A DNA stretch of 64,000 nucleotides from Spirochaeta sp. UBA5339. GTDB lineage: Bacteria; Spirochaetota; Spirochaetia; DSM-2461. The position numbers and the translations under genes were made by a program. Positions 8,452-17,101 of the stretch are shown piece after piece; positions within the stretch are counted from its first letter, which is position 1; each line of letters opens with the position of its first letter. The DNA is taken from NCBI GenBank assembly GCA_002408085.1, contig DHQL01000020.1, positions 924 through 64,923 on the forward strand, written 5' to 3'. Below the pieces are notes generated by a model. It was not told the origin of the DNA. It did not search any database and saw only the letters and a program-made list of their open reading frames with translations.

Positions 8452-10077
8452 ATGAAAAACAACAGATTATCTCTTCCAGCGATTATTATACTCCCGTTTA
8501 TTTCTTCCTGCCGCCCTGTTACGGCCTCAGGATATCCCTCTCAGCTGTATCTGCTTGATCCTCTTAACCCGGGCAGACAGACAATCGACGGGATACTCTC
8601 GGCGCCGGCAGCTTTTTTTCTGCTCTTTGCCCTGGCAGCTGCGGTCCTCGCCCTTGTATCCCTCTTTCTGTTTCTGATGCAGACACGAGACCGCTCCTAT
8701 CTCTATCTGTCTTTTGGATTTCTGGCCGCATCGGCGGTTTACGGATCACCCCTTTGGGCTGACAGAATAACCATTCCCCCGGAGTTCTGGTCATACCCGC
8801 TGATCTCGTCTCTCTTTCTGCTGATCTACTTTCAGCTATTCCGGGAGTGGGCCAGAAAAGCCCTTTTTCACAGAACAAAACTCTGGGCCTATATTACGGC
8901 GTCTTTTCTGCTTTCAGGAACTCTGATTATAACACTCCTTTCAGGAATCTTCCCTTCACTGGTTCGGGAACCCTGGCCGGTAGGGCTTCTTGGAACGGCT
9001 GTAATTCTTGACATTTTAGTAAACAGCGCCCTCTCTTTTCAGAGAAAACATGACCGCTCAGGAATAGCAGGACTTCTTCTGATTCTTCCCATAGCTGCAG
9101 GTGTTGTCTGGACCCTGCAGGGAACAGAGGCTTTCAAGCTCCTTCCCTTCCTGGAAAATCTCTACTTTATCCTTCCAGCCCTGCTGCTGCCCTGGCAGCT
9201 GATTACTTCATTAAGCCTGACCCAGAGACGGTTCAGAAATGAACAGAACAGGGGATTGGTCTTAAGAGAGATGATCGAAGATCAGGAGCTCCAGAAGGAG
9301 AAACTCCAGGAACTTCTGGAAACCGGTGAAAAAGAGATCGATAAAGCCCGGCGGATACCCGCATACAGCCTGGAATGTTCCAGAGACCTTCTGGGACTCA
9401 AAACGACGGCCCCTCTGAACCTCCCGGAGGGCTGGGCGGCCTACCACAGCCTGATTTCTCAGGGGAGCGGATGGCCCGAAGCGGCGGTCTGGTCCGGAAA
9501 CAGCAGCCTTCTCTTTGCCGAAACAGCGGGAGGAGAACCCCTCCTCCCCCTCCTCTACCTGAAAGAGAGCTTTTTCAAGCAAAAGAAATGCAAACCCTCA
9601 CAGCTCTTCAAAGGGGTGAATGAACTGATGGGAAGGCCTGACCAGAGACCGGAAAAAGGGATATCCGCAGCATACCTCTTCTTTATGGATTCAGAAATTC
9701 TATGCGGTACAGCAGGTTCGGTCCGGATCTATCTGCAGAAGGGGGAGAAGATCATCCCACTCCGCTCCGAGGAGAAACCGGTAACATACTCAGAGGGCCT
9801 CGGCATAAGACCTCTTACCAGGGAGGACGGCAAACCCTTCCGCCTCTCTCTTGAAAAAGGAGACCGCCTTGTCCTTGTTTCAGCAAGTCTGACAGACAGG
9901 GAACTTGAAGTTTCGGGAGAGTGCTATGGCCAGAAATCCCTCTACAGGGTTCTTGGCAACCATCTTTCGGCGGATCCAGAGGAGCTTGTAAAGTATATAA
10001 TGAAAGACTTTGATGACTTCGATCTGGGCAACACCCCTGATAGACACATCTATGCGGGAGTCTTTAAAAAACTGTAG
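8452..10077 (+). CDS. Seven-helix membrane protein with a degenerate SpoIIE/PP2C-like domain
   Basis: Not a named family member that I recognise. Residues 1-25 form a signal-like segment with a possible lipobox (ISSC); seven hydrophobic stretches follow to about residue 260, then a charged helix (EDQELQKEKLQELLE) likely to be a coiled coil. The C-terminal 230 residues follow the layout of SpoIIE-type phosphatases: LFKGVNELMG, then CGTAGSVRIYL, then LEKGDRLVLVSASLTDRE where active enzymes have GDxLVLYTDGLTEA. The metal-binding aspartates (GGD, DVSGHG, TDG, DD) are all absent, so it is probably a sensor without catalysis. An in-frame TTG at 8437 would add five residues; ATG 8452 is preferred. 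A similar 7TM protein follows. Confidence 0.6.
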   Translation: MKNNRLSLPAIIILPFISSCRPVTASGYPSQLYLLDPLNPGRQTIDGILSAPAAFFLLFALAAAVLALVSLFLFLMQTRDRSYLYLSFGFLAASAVYGSPLWADRITIPPEFWSYPLISSLFLLIYFQLFREWARKALFHRTKLWAYITASFLLSGTLIITLLSGIFPSLVREPWPVGLLGTAVILDILVNSALSFQRKHDRSGIAGLLLILPIAAGVVWTLQGTEAFKLLPFLENLYFILPALLLPWQLITSLSLTQRRFRNEQNRGLVLREMIEDQELQKEKLQELLETGEKEIDKARRIPAYSLECSRDLLGLKTTAPLNLPEGWAAYHSLISQGSGWPEAAVWSGNSSLLFAETAGGEPLLPLLYLKESFFKQKKCKPSQLFKGVNELMGRPDQRPEKGISAAYLFFMDSEILCGTAGSVRIYLQKGEKIIPLRSEEKPVTYSEGLGIRPLTREDGKPFRLSLEKGDRLVLVSASLTDRELEVSGECYGQKSLYRVLGNHLSADPEELVKYIMKDFDDFDLGNTPDRHIYAGVFKKL

Positions 10078-10141
10078 TTTCGATACCATGTATGTGGAAA
10101 ATTGACCACTGATGTCCCCCGTGAATCCTGACTCCCTAAAG

Positions 10142-10159
10142 TATTAACAATTGTTAATA
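10142..10159. promoter_or_regulatory. Perfect 18-bp palindrome upstream of the diguanylate cyclase gene
   Basis: TATTAACAATTGTTAATA reads identically on both strands. It lies 66 bases before the GTG of the following gene, inside an A+T-rich stretch suitable for a promoter. It may be a dimeric regulator's operator; the binding protein is unknown. Confidence 0.45.
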
Positions 10160-10224
10160 TTCCGTTATTTTATTGCCTTATTAGAAGAATCACTGTTATT
10201 ATATTTACCACACGGGGGAGTGCA

Positions 10225-12090
10225 GTGTTCTTTTATTTGCTCAGAAAAAGCTCAATACCCTTTATTCTTACCCTTCAGACCATGTTCCTGATTTTCACGG
10301 TATCCCTACAGGCCGAAGAGAGAGCAATGCCTCTTGCCTCGGATGGTATACTCGATCTCAGAGACCATAACTTCATTGAGAACCCCATCCTGCGCCTTGA
10401 CGGCGAGTGGCTTATCTACCCCGGCACCACTGCCGAAGAAATCATGGAGGACTGGAATCCCGTCGGCGCTCCTGTTACGGTCCCCTCCTATATGAGCAGT
10501 GCCGTTATCCCGCAGAAAAACCGCTTCGGTTTTTTCAGCTTCACTCTGAAAATTCTTCTACCTCCCGGAGATGAAGATTTCCTTGCCCTGGCCATGGAGA
10601 ACATAACTCCCAATTACAGACTTGTAATCAACGGTAAAGAACGGAGCAGTGCCGGAGTGGTACTGCCGGACCCGAAGCTTTCCCGTCCGGGAAACAAACC
10701 CTTTCTGATCCCCCTGAAGGGGGAAGAACTCGATCTGATTGTCTCAGTATCCAACTACCACAATATTGCGGGGGGAATCAACAGATCCCTCCTGTTCGGT
10801 GATTACAACACCCTCTCCAGAAAAATAAATTTCAGAATGCTCCTGGACAGCTTCGCCCTGGGATCCCTTTTCATAATATCCTTCTACAGTCTCTTTATAT
10901 TCAGTGTAGACAGGAAGAGAGTAAGTTATCTATATCTCAGCCTGATCTGTCTGATTGCTCTGGTCTTCTCCGGGCTTAAGGGACAGATGATTCTGGTCAG
11001 AATACTTCCCTTTCTTGGAGGAGAAATCAGAACCAAGCTGATCTATCTCTCCCTGAGCAATATCGGTGGGGCGGTCTATTTCTACACCACCGCCGTGAAT
11101 CCCCGGATGAAAATGTTCCGGCTCAGAACCTTCTATCTTGCTTTTATGACACTCGGGTCCGCCCTGACTATCTTAACACCCATGGCGGTTTATACACAGT
11201 TTGTGGTTCTCTATGAAGTACTCGGCCTGGGTTCCCTGTCTCTGATGCTGATACTTTCGATAGCCCGCTTCCCGGGCACCATTTGGAGAGAGGCCCGCCT
11301 GCTGATTCTGATAATTTTTGCCTTCTGCTCCATAATGCTGATCGGAATACTTGATGATGCCACCATGATCCCCTTCTCATCCATCAGCCTTACCCTTCTG
11401 CTGGTGATCCTCACAATCATCATAGTTCAGGCTTGGGAGTACAACCGCTCGGTAGCCAGAATGAGCCGGTTGGCTGAGTCCAGAAAGGAGCTTGTCAGAG
11501 TAAACAGAGAGCTGAGAGAGATATCCCACAGGGACAGTCTCACAGGAGTAGCCAACAGACGCCGCTTTGACCAGCATCTGAAGAATCTGGAGACCACATG
11601 CAGAAACTCAGATAAGCCTGTAGGCCTGATAATGACGGATATAGACTACTTCAAGAATTTTAATGACTACTTCGGCCATCAGGAGGGAGACCAATGCCTC
11701 GTAAAGGTAGCCGAAGAGCTTAAGTCAACTCTCCACAGACAGAGCGACTTTATCGCCCGATACGGAGGAGAGGAGTTTGCCATTGTTCTGCAGGATCTTG
11801 ACCGGGAAGGAGTTTTAATGGTTGCCGAGAAACTCAGGAAGAAAATCGAGGATCTGTCAATACCGCATCCTGAGAGCCGTCTGGGAAATAAGGTTGTAAC
11901 GGTGAGTATGGGATGTGCCATTCTGGACCAGAAATCAAAATACACATTCAGAGAACTGATATCAATGGCCGACCACGCCCTTTATGAAGCCAAACACCAC
12001 GGAAGAAACAGGGTCTGTTTTCAGGATGTACCCCTGACTAATTCAGCGGCTCCGGGACTGGATGCCCTGCTCAATCCCGGAGAATCCTGA
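10225..12090 (+). CDS. 7TMR-DISM diguanylate cyclase (GGEEF)
   Basis: Membrane diguanylate cyclase expected to make cyclic di-GMP in response to an external ligand. Residues 1-30 are a signal peptide; 35-190 are a periplasmic sandwich-like DISMED2 domain (LDGEWLIYPG, PSYMSS); 200-405 hold seven hydrophobic helices; a short helical linker (SRKELVRVNRELREISHRDSLTGVANRRRFDQ) leads to a GGDEF domain. The active site is RYGGEEFAIVL with the inhibitory-site motif RQSD placed five residues before GGEEF, so both catalysis and product feedback look intact. GTG start is supported by GGGGGAG at 10213-10219. It follows the dead phosphatase-like 7TM protein, suggesting a signalling pair. Confidence 0.92.
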   Translation: MFFYLLRKSSIPFILTLQTMFLIFTVSLQAEERAMPLASDGILDLRDHNFIENPILRLDGEWLIYPGTTAEEIMEDWNPVGAPVTVPSYMSSAVIPQKNRFGFFSFTLKILLPPGDEDFLALAMENITPNYRLVINGKERSSAGVVLPDPKLSRPGNKPFLIPLKGEELDLIVSVSNYHNIAGGINRSLLFGDYNTLSRKINFRMLLDSFALGSLFIISFYSLFIFSVDRKRVSYLYLSLICLIALVFSGLKGQMILVRILPFLGGEIRTKLIYLSLSNIGGAVYFYTTAVNPRMKMFRLRTFYLAFMTLGSALTILTPMAVYTQFVVLYEVLGLGSLSLMLILSIARFPGTIWREARLLILIIFAFCSIMLIGILDDATMIPFSSISLTLLLVILTIIIVQAWEYNRSVARMSRLAESRKELVRVNRELREISHRDSLTGVANRRRFDQHLKNLETTCRNSDKPVGLIMTDIDYFKNFNDYFGHQEGDQCLVKVAEELKSTLHRQSDFIARYGGEEFAIVLQDLDREGVLMVAEKLRKKIEDLSIPHPESRLGNKVVTVSMGCAILDQKSKYTFRELISMADHALYEAKHHGRNRVCFQDVPLTNSAAPGLDALLNPGES

Positions 12091-12101
12091 TCGATAATCC
12101 C

Positions 12102-14054
12102 TTAAATATTATGGGGACTCCACTTGTCGTTTTTCACCATATCCACGACCTTGCTGAAACGGATCTCCTGCTGGATACCCTCGACCCTGGCGGCAATGGA
12201 CTCTCTGTCCAGACCGCACTCTCTGATCAGCTCACTTCTTGATGCCTGGGGCAGAAACACCGAAGGCACCCCCAGGGCGGAGAAGGAGCACTGAAGACCC
12301 CTTTCATAGAGTAGAGCGGCGATCTCCTCACCCATTCCTCCGGCGGTAATCCCCTCTTCCACAACAAGAATCTGTTCATACCGCTCCAGAAAAGAGATCA
12401 GATACTTTTTGTCCAGAGGCCGGATAAAGCGCATATGGTATACATCACAGAGAATATCCTTCTCTTCAAGAATTTCCGAGGCGGCAACAGCCTCCTCCAG
12501 CAGTCCTCCAACAGAGACGATAAGTACATCCGCCTTCTCTCTGCTCCTAACAACAACACCTCTTCCCTCTTCAAAGGGAGTATCCTGCTCTTCTCCAGAA
12601 CAGTAGCTGGCGCCCTTGGGGTAGCGGATCATAACAGGTCCGTCGGAGGAACAGGCCCAGGAGAGGGCCATGAATATCTCCTTCTCGCTCAGGGGAGCCA
12701 GAAAGGAGATATTCGGGATATTTCTGAAAAGGGAGATATCAAAAATTCCCTGATGGGTTTCACCGTCGTCGCCGACAAGACCGGCCCGGTCCATACAGAT
12801 CACCACCGGCAGATTGGGGAGAGCTATGTCGTGGATCACCTGGTCCACAGCCCTCTGCATAAAGGTGGAGTAGACCGCCACAATCGGCTTCAGTCCTGAT
12901 GCGGCCTGACCTGCGGCAAAGGTAAGAGCATGGGGCTCTGTGATACCTACATCGAAGAACCGGCCGGGATAGCTGTCCCGGAAAGCGTTCAGACCTGTTC
13001 CGGAGCTCATGGCTGCCGTAATGGCCACAACCTTGCTGTTTTTAGAAGCCTCTTCCACCGCTGCCCGTCCGAAGGCCGTGGTGGTTGTAACAATATCGGG
13101 AGAGGGCTTCATGGCCGGATCAATCTTTCCGGTCTCCACATCAAAGGGACCCACACCGTGATAAGACGACGGGTCTCCCTCGGCGGGACTGTAGCCCTTG
13201 CCCTTTGTTGTAAGTACATGAAGGAGCACAGGTCCCTCGGTATCCCGAACATGGGTAAAGATATCGATCATCTTTTCCACATTGTGGCCCTTAACAGGCC
13301 CCACATACTTGAATCCCAGATCTGTAAAGAGGTTCTCCTTGTAGAGGACCCCCTTCACACCCCGTTTCAGCTTGTAGACCCACCGGAGCAGTGCCTTACC
13401 GAAGAAGGGAATATGGGAGATCGTAAAGTCTACGATCCGTCTGAATCTGAGATACCCGCCGGTCAGTGCCAGACGGGACATATAGGATGAGATGGCTCCG
13501 ACGTTCCGTCCGATGGACATCTCATTATCATTGAGAATAACAATAAGGTTCTCTTTTACATGGCCTGCGATATTCAGAGCCTCCAGGGCCTGACCGCCGG
13601 TGAGGGCTCCATCGCCGATCACACAGAGGACCTTTGAGCTTCTATCCTGAAGACGGCTTCCCGTCAGAATACCGAGGCCCGCAGAGATGGATGTGGAGGC
13701 ATGGCCCGTATTAAAGGCATCATGAATGCTCTCTTCTCTTTTGGGAAAACCGCTGATACCGTCTTTCTTGCGGATCGTGGGAAAGTCACCGAAGCGGCCT
13801 GTAAGAAGCTTGTGAGTGTAGCACTGATGCCCCACATCCCAGACGAACTTATCCCGGGGGGACATAAAAACGTAATGCATGGCCAGTGTCAGCTCGACGA
13901 CTCCCAGATTGGAGGCAAGATGACCGCCGTTACGGCTGACGGTTTGAATAATATATGATCTTATTTCTTCAGCTAGAGTGTTGAGTTCTTTTACAGAAAG
14001 GCTTTTAAGCTGATCCGGACTGCTGATGCCGGATAGAATGGGGAAATCCTTCAC
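12102..14054 (-). CDS. dxs: 1-deoxy-D-xylulose-5-phosphate synthase
   Basis: Thiamine-diphosphate enzyme joining pyruvate and glyceraldehyde 3-phosphate in the first step of the MEP isoprenoid pathway. The 650-residue protein shows GDGALTGGQALEALN and NDNEMSIGRNVGA (ThDP/Mg motif), the substrate-binding DRAGLVGDDGETHQG and a transketolase C-terminal domain. It starts with GTG, with GAGGTG five bases upstream. It lies 79 bases downstream of a small ribosomal-type gene with a terminator between them, so it may have its own promoter. Confidence 0.96.
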   Translation of the reverse strand: MKDFPILSGISSPDQLKSLSVKELNTLAEEIRSYIIQTVSRNGGHLASNLGVVELTLAMHYVFMSPRDKFVWDVGHQCYTHKLLTGRFGDFPTIRKKDGISGFPKREESIHDAFNTGHASTSISAGLGILTGSRLQDRSSKVLCVIGDGALTGGQALEALNIAGHVKENLIVILNDNEMSIGRNVGAISSYMSRLALTGGYLRFRRIVDFTISHIPFFGKALLRWVYKLKRGVKGVLYKENLFTDLGFKYVGPVKGHNVEKMIDIFTHVRDTEGPVLLHVLTTKGKGYSPAEGDPSSYHGVGPFDVETGKIDPAMKPSPDIVTTTTAFGRAAVEEASKNSKVVAITAAMSSGTGLNAFRDSYPGRFFDVGITEPHALTFAAGQAASGLKPIVAVYSTFMQRAVDQVIHDIALPNLPVVICMDRAGLVGDDGETHQGIFDISLFRNIPNISFLAPLSEKEIFMALSWACSSDGPVMIRYPKGASYCSGEEQDTPFEEGRGVVVRSREKADVLIVSVGGLLEEAVAASEILEEKDILCDVYHMRFIRPLDKKYLISFLERYEQILVVEEGITAGGMGEEIAALLYERGLQCSFSALGVPSVFLPQASRSELIRECGLDRESIAARVEGIQQEIRFSKVVDMVKNDKWSPHNI

Positions 14055-14084
14055 AAGACACCTCGGAATGGGATTAAAGAACCA

Positions 14085-14118
14085 AAATAAAAGGCGGTAT
14101 AAAAATACCGCCCTTTTT
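14085..14118 (-). terminator. Bidirectional terminator after the 29-residue ribosomal-type gene
   Basis: GGCGGTAT (14093-14100), loop AAAA, ATACCGCC (14105-14112). On the minus strand it is followed by TTTTATTTT and on the plus strand by CTTTTT. It ends the small gene just upstream and separates it from dxs. Confidence 0.85.
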
Positions 14119-14133
14119 CACAAAATACCAGAC

Positions 14134-14223
14134 CTATTTATGTTTATGTCTGTTCTTTCTCAGTTTCTTCTTTCTTTTGTGAGTCGCAATTTTCTTTCTT
14201 TTACGTTTTCTACCACAGGGCAT
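14134..14223 (-). CDS. 29-residue basic ribosome-associated protein (AURKAIP1/COX24-like)
   Basis: Read directly on the minus strand: ATG at 14223, TAG at 14136-14134. The protein begins MPCGRKRKRKKIATHKRKK and ends LRKNRHKHK; more than half the residues are Lys, Arg or His. AAGGAG lies 9 bases before the ATG and a strong terminator follows the stop, so it is a genuine transcription unit. The sequence matches the very small AURKAIP1/COX24-domain (bS22-like) proteins found in spirochaetes and other phyla, thought to bind the small ribosomal subunit. Too short for most gene callers. Confidence 0.8.
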   Translation of the reverse strand: MPCGRKRKRKKIATHKRKKKLRKNRHKHK

Positions 14224-14334
14224 ATTCGTAATCTCCTTATGTTTTCATCCTGTCGGTTCATGCCCTACAGGCGTAAATAAAATCCATCTCCAAAATACAG
14301 AGCGGGATCATTATGCCGTTTTAAGACCTTCAGG

Positions 14335-15285
14335 TCAAGACCTGGCGGAATTAAAATTGTCAATCAGTTCTCTGATGCCCGCTACATTATCGGGGTGGAA
14401 CCAGTTGACCCCTTCCAGGGAGCTGAAAAAGGTCATTTGACGCTTTGCGTAGCGCCGGGAATCCTGTTTTATCCTGGATTTTACATCCTCCATGGTCAGA
14501 CAGCCCTCTTTAAAGAGTCCGAAGAACTCGGAGTAGCCGATCCCCTTCATTCCGGGGTCTTCCTCACGGGCTCCGTCGGCCATAAGAGACTTCATCTCTT
14601 CTAAAAGTCCCTGGCGGAACATAATGTCCACCCGGAGGTTGATCCTCTCATAGAGCTCCGGCCGCGGCCGCTCCAGGCCTATCAGAAGATAGTCCAGACC
14701 CTTCCGGGGTTCGGTTCCGGCCCTGTAGGATGAGAGGGGCTTACCCGTCCCCCTGTGGACCTCAAGGGCCCTTACAATGCGGGAACGGTCCGCCGGCTCC
14801 AGCCTGGATGCCGTTTCGGGGTCCACTTCGGCCAGTTCCCGATGAAGAGCCTGAGGACCCTCTGCGGCAAGCCTGCCGTTCAGCTCCGCCCTGATATCTT
14901 CAGGTACCGGCGGGATATCGGGAAGACCGTAGATAAAATTCCGGAAATAAAATGCGGTTCCCCCTGATATAACGGGAAGCATACCCCGGGATGCAATATC
15001 CCGGATGCACTCTTCTGCACGGCGGACAAAGTCCCCGGCATTAAACTGCTCCCTATAGTCCATTATGTCTATAAGGTGGTGAGGCATCCGTTTCAGGTAT
15101 TCGGGATCGGGTTTGGCACTGCCGATATCCAGCTTGCGGTAAACCTGCATGGAATCGGCGCTGATGATCTCGCCGGAGTCCCTGAACAGGGTCTCCAGAA
15201 GATCCGTTTTCCCCACTGCTGTCGGCCCGAAAAGACAGACTACAGGAGGGAGTGGTTTGTTATTTCTGAGGGTATTCGAATTCAA
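14335..15285 (-). CDS. miaA: tRNA dimethylallyltransferase MiaA
   Basis: Transfers dimethylallyl to A37 of tRNAs reading U-starting codons. It shows the P-loop LFGPTAVGKT, the ISADSMQVYRKLDIGSAKP block, FNAGDFVRRAEE and the late SRRYAKRQMTFF. The frame is open up to an ATG at 15354, but that start would overlap rpoZ by 95 bases; TTG at 15285 (26-base overlap, 316 residues) leaves a short N-terminal extension before the P-loop and is preferred. No strong ribosome site is visible for either, so the start is uncertain. Its dimethylallyl donor comes from the MEP pathway begun by the nearby dxs. Confidence 0.92.
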   Translation of the reverse strand: MNSNTLRNNKPLPPVVCLFGPTAVGKTDLLETLFRDSGEIISADSMQVYRKLDIGSAKPDPEYLKRMPHHLIDIMDYREQFNAGDFVRRAEECIRDIASRGMLPVISGGTAFYFRNFIYGLPDIPPVPEDIRAELNGRLAAEGPQALHRELAEVDPETASRLEPADRSRIVRALEVHRGTGKPLSSYRAGTEPRKGLDYLLIGLERPRPELYERINLRVDIMFRQGLLEEMKSLMADGAREEDPGMKGIGYSEFFGLFKEGCLTMEDVKSRIKQDSRRYAKRQMTFFSSLEGVNWFHPDNVAGIRELIDNFNSARS

Positions 15286-15472
15286 CTTTCTTTGAGATAA
15301 TTTCTTCAAGGGCAGTAGAAACGATTTTACCTCTGTTTTTTTCAAGATCATCACTGCCGGCTACAGCAATCTGGGCCGCTCTGTGAATGGCGGCGTTGGT
15401 CAGCTCATACATGTTTCCTTCAGAGTCAACAAGATCACCGAGGGGAATGATTAATTCGCGATTAATGGGCAT
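15260..15472 (-). CDS. rpoZ: DNA-directed RNA polymerase omega subunit
   Basis: Seventy-residue omega subunit, which helps RNA polymerase beta' fold and assemble. Diagnostic segments are NMYELTNAAIHRAAQIA (conserved alpha-helix contacting beta') and GKIVSTALEEIISKKVEFEY. It precedes and slightly overlaps miaA on the same strand, an order suggesting co-transcription. Confidence 0.9.
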   Translation of the reverse strand: MPINRELIIPLGDLVDSEGNMYELTNAAIHRAAQIAVAGSDDLEKNRGKIVSTALEEIISKKVEFEYPQK

Positions 15473-15569
15473 GGACAGTCCTTATTAAGCTTAATTTGAT
15501 TCAGCGTCATAGTATACACAGGGGATTTTTTTTTGTAAAGATTGGCAAAAGGGGCTTTATGAAAGAGAT

Positions 15570-15803
15570 TCAGGAAAATCTCTGCCTTTTCAGGGGCCGC
15601 ACAAGAGATTCCAGGCCGTTTGCCTTGATCTCCACCAGAGACTCAAGCATCATCCCCAGCTTCCCCGAGGGAAAGCCCTTGTTTTTAAACCAGAGCACAT
15701 AGGCCTCGGGAAGGTCTATCAGATAGCGGCCCTCATACTTACCGAAGGGCATCTTTGTATTGGCCAGTTCAACAAGAAAGGCCTGACTCTCTTCTTCATT
15801 CAT
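15570..15803 (-). CDS. DUF3820 family protein
   Basis: Small 77-residue protein. It carries the DUF3820 signature MPFGKYEGRYLIDLPEAYVLWF followed by KGFPSGKLGMMLESLVEIKANGLE. Family members are called putative quorum-sensing-regulated virulence factors in some databases, but no molecular function is established. No good ribosome site is seen before the ATG. It lies 97 bases upstream of rpoZ on the same strand. Confidence 0.82.
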   Translation of the reverse strand: MNEEESQAFLVELANTKMPFGKYEGRYLIDLPEAYVLWFKNKGFPSGKLGMMLESLVEIKANGLESLVRPLKRQRFS

Positions 15804-16105
15804 ACAGGAGAATCTAACACAAAAAAACGGTAACCTGAAGTGCTGATTCCATGTAAAATCCGTCGTGAAAACCGGCAGAACTCCGGCTCACCCTACCTTA
15901 CAGGTCATATTCTGACCAAAAGGAGATATTATCTTTCCGTGACCATTGGGACACTCCGAAAATGGACGTCCCTTCGAATACAATGATTAACCATCCCGGG
16001 TATTTCCAATTAATTGCATCATCACCAGGCACTAATTCTGTGATTTTTCAATAAAAAGAAATATAATAATATCTACCCGAGGGTCTGCGAGGTACCTCTA
16101 TTCTA
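15804..16105. other. Intergenic region with a probable plus-strand promoter
   Basis: 302 bases between divergent genes with no credible gene. TATAAT at 16062-16067 is a good -10 box for the cyclic-nucleotide-domain gene starting at 16106, giving a leader of about 30 bases; the -35 region is weak. No strong repeat or riboswitch-like structure was recognised. Confidence 0.45.
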
Positions 16106-17101
16106 ATGTCAGATTATATTCTGTCTGAAAAATCGGCTCTTTTAAAAAGAACTGACCTATTCTCCTCACTTCACAGCCACGAACTTCAGGTTGTAGCCCG
16201 TCACAGTGAGTTCAGATTCTTTCCGGAAGACGAGATGGTTTTCCGCTCGGGAGATCCCGGAGGAACTCTCTATATTGTCCGTGCCGGTGAGGTTCTGATA
16301 TCTAAAAAAGAACCCTTCGGACCGGTAATAGACATAGCCCGTTTTATTGAGGGGAACTGCTTCGGAGAACTGGATATGTTTACCGAGACAGAGAGAGAGG
16401 TCTCAGCCTTTGCCACAAAACCCGCAGAACTCCTTGTCTTTCCCTCAAGGGGAATCAGTTTTACTGACATTCTTAAAAACCACCCTGAAATATCAGCCCG
16501 CATCCTTCATAAACTGATGACAGGAATCTCCAGAAGAATCAGAGGGGCAAACACCATGGTGAAGGAGAACTCCCCTCTGATCAGGGAACTGAAGAAGCAG
16601 GTCTACAGAGACAAGCTTACCGGGATTTACAACAGCACCTATCTGATGGAGAAAATAAGAAAGCTCAGCTCCTCGGGAGGTGAAAAGTTTGCCCTGATTA
16701 TTTCCAAGCCCGACAATTTCAAGGAGCTCAATGATCTTTTCGGTCATGATGCGGGAGACCAGGTCATAAGAATTATGGCCAGAAGACTGAAGGAATTCGT
16801 CGGAGACGAAAGCCGGATTGTCAGATACAAGGGAAATGCCCTGGCGGTCCTCCTCCCCTCTGTCTCCCGGGAGGAAGCCTACGGTAAAGCAGTGGAAATG
16901 CAGAGCTATATCGGCAGCATGGACCTGAATGAAATCAGCGGAGCCGATGATTTCCGCCTGACTGCGAGCCTGGGGGTATCCCTCTTTCCGGACCACTTCA
17001 ACGACCCCGATGAACTAGTCAGAGTAACCCATGAACTCCCCCTGATCGGCAGGCAGCGCGGAGGAAACAAGGTCCTTTTTCCGGAGGATTTTCATGACTG
17101 A
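16106..17101 (+). CDS. Cyclic-nucleotide-binding domain protein with degenerate GGDEF
   Basis: Cytoplasmic two-domain protein of 331 residues. Residues about 12-135 form a cNMP-binding/Crp-type beta barrel (MVFRSGDPGGTLYIVRAGEV, ENFGEL-like NCFGELDMF). Residues about 165-330 resemble a GGDEF domain (YRDKLTGIYNSTYL, DNFKELNDLFGHDAGDQ), but the active-site loop reads YKGNALAVL where GGDEF is expected, and no inhibitory RxxD is positioned before it. It should therefore lack cyclase activity and may bind nucleotide or pair with its neighbour. The stop overlaps the next gene by 8 bases; the two proteins have the same domain order and probably arose by duplication. Confidence 0.85.
   Translation: MSDYILSEKSALLKRTDLFSSLHSHELQVVARHSEFRFFPEDEMVFRSGDPGGTLYIVRAGEVLISKKEPFGPVIDIARFIEGNCFGELDMFTETEREVSAFATKPAELLVFPSRGISFTDILKNHPEISARILHKLMTGISRRIRGANTMVKENSPLIRELKKQVYRDKLTGIYNSTYLMEKIRKLSSSGGEKFALIISKPDNFKELNDLFGHDAGDQVIRIMARRLKEFVGDESRIVRYKGNALAVLLPSVSREEAYGKAVEMQSYIGSMDLNEISGADDFRLTASLGVSLFPDHFNDPDELVRVTHELPLIGRQRGGNKVLFPEDFHD

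Noticed and set aside
15919..15996. Possible leader peptide: AAGGAG followed by a GTG and about 15 codons
   Set aside because: No terminator or downstream gene at suitable distance, and no codon pattern suggesting attenuation.
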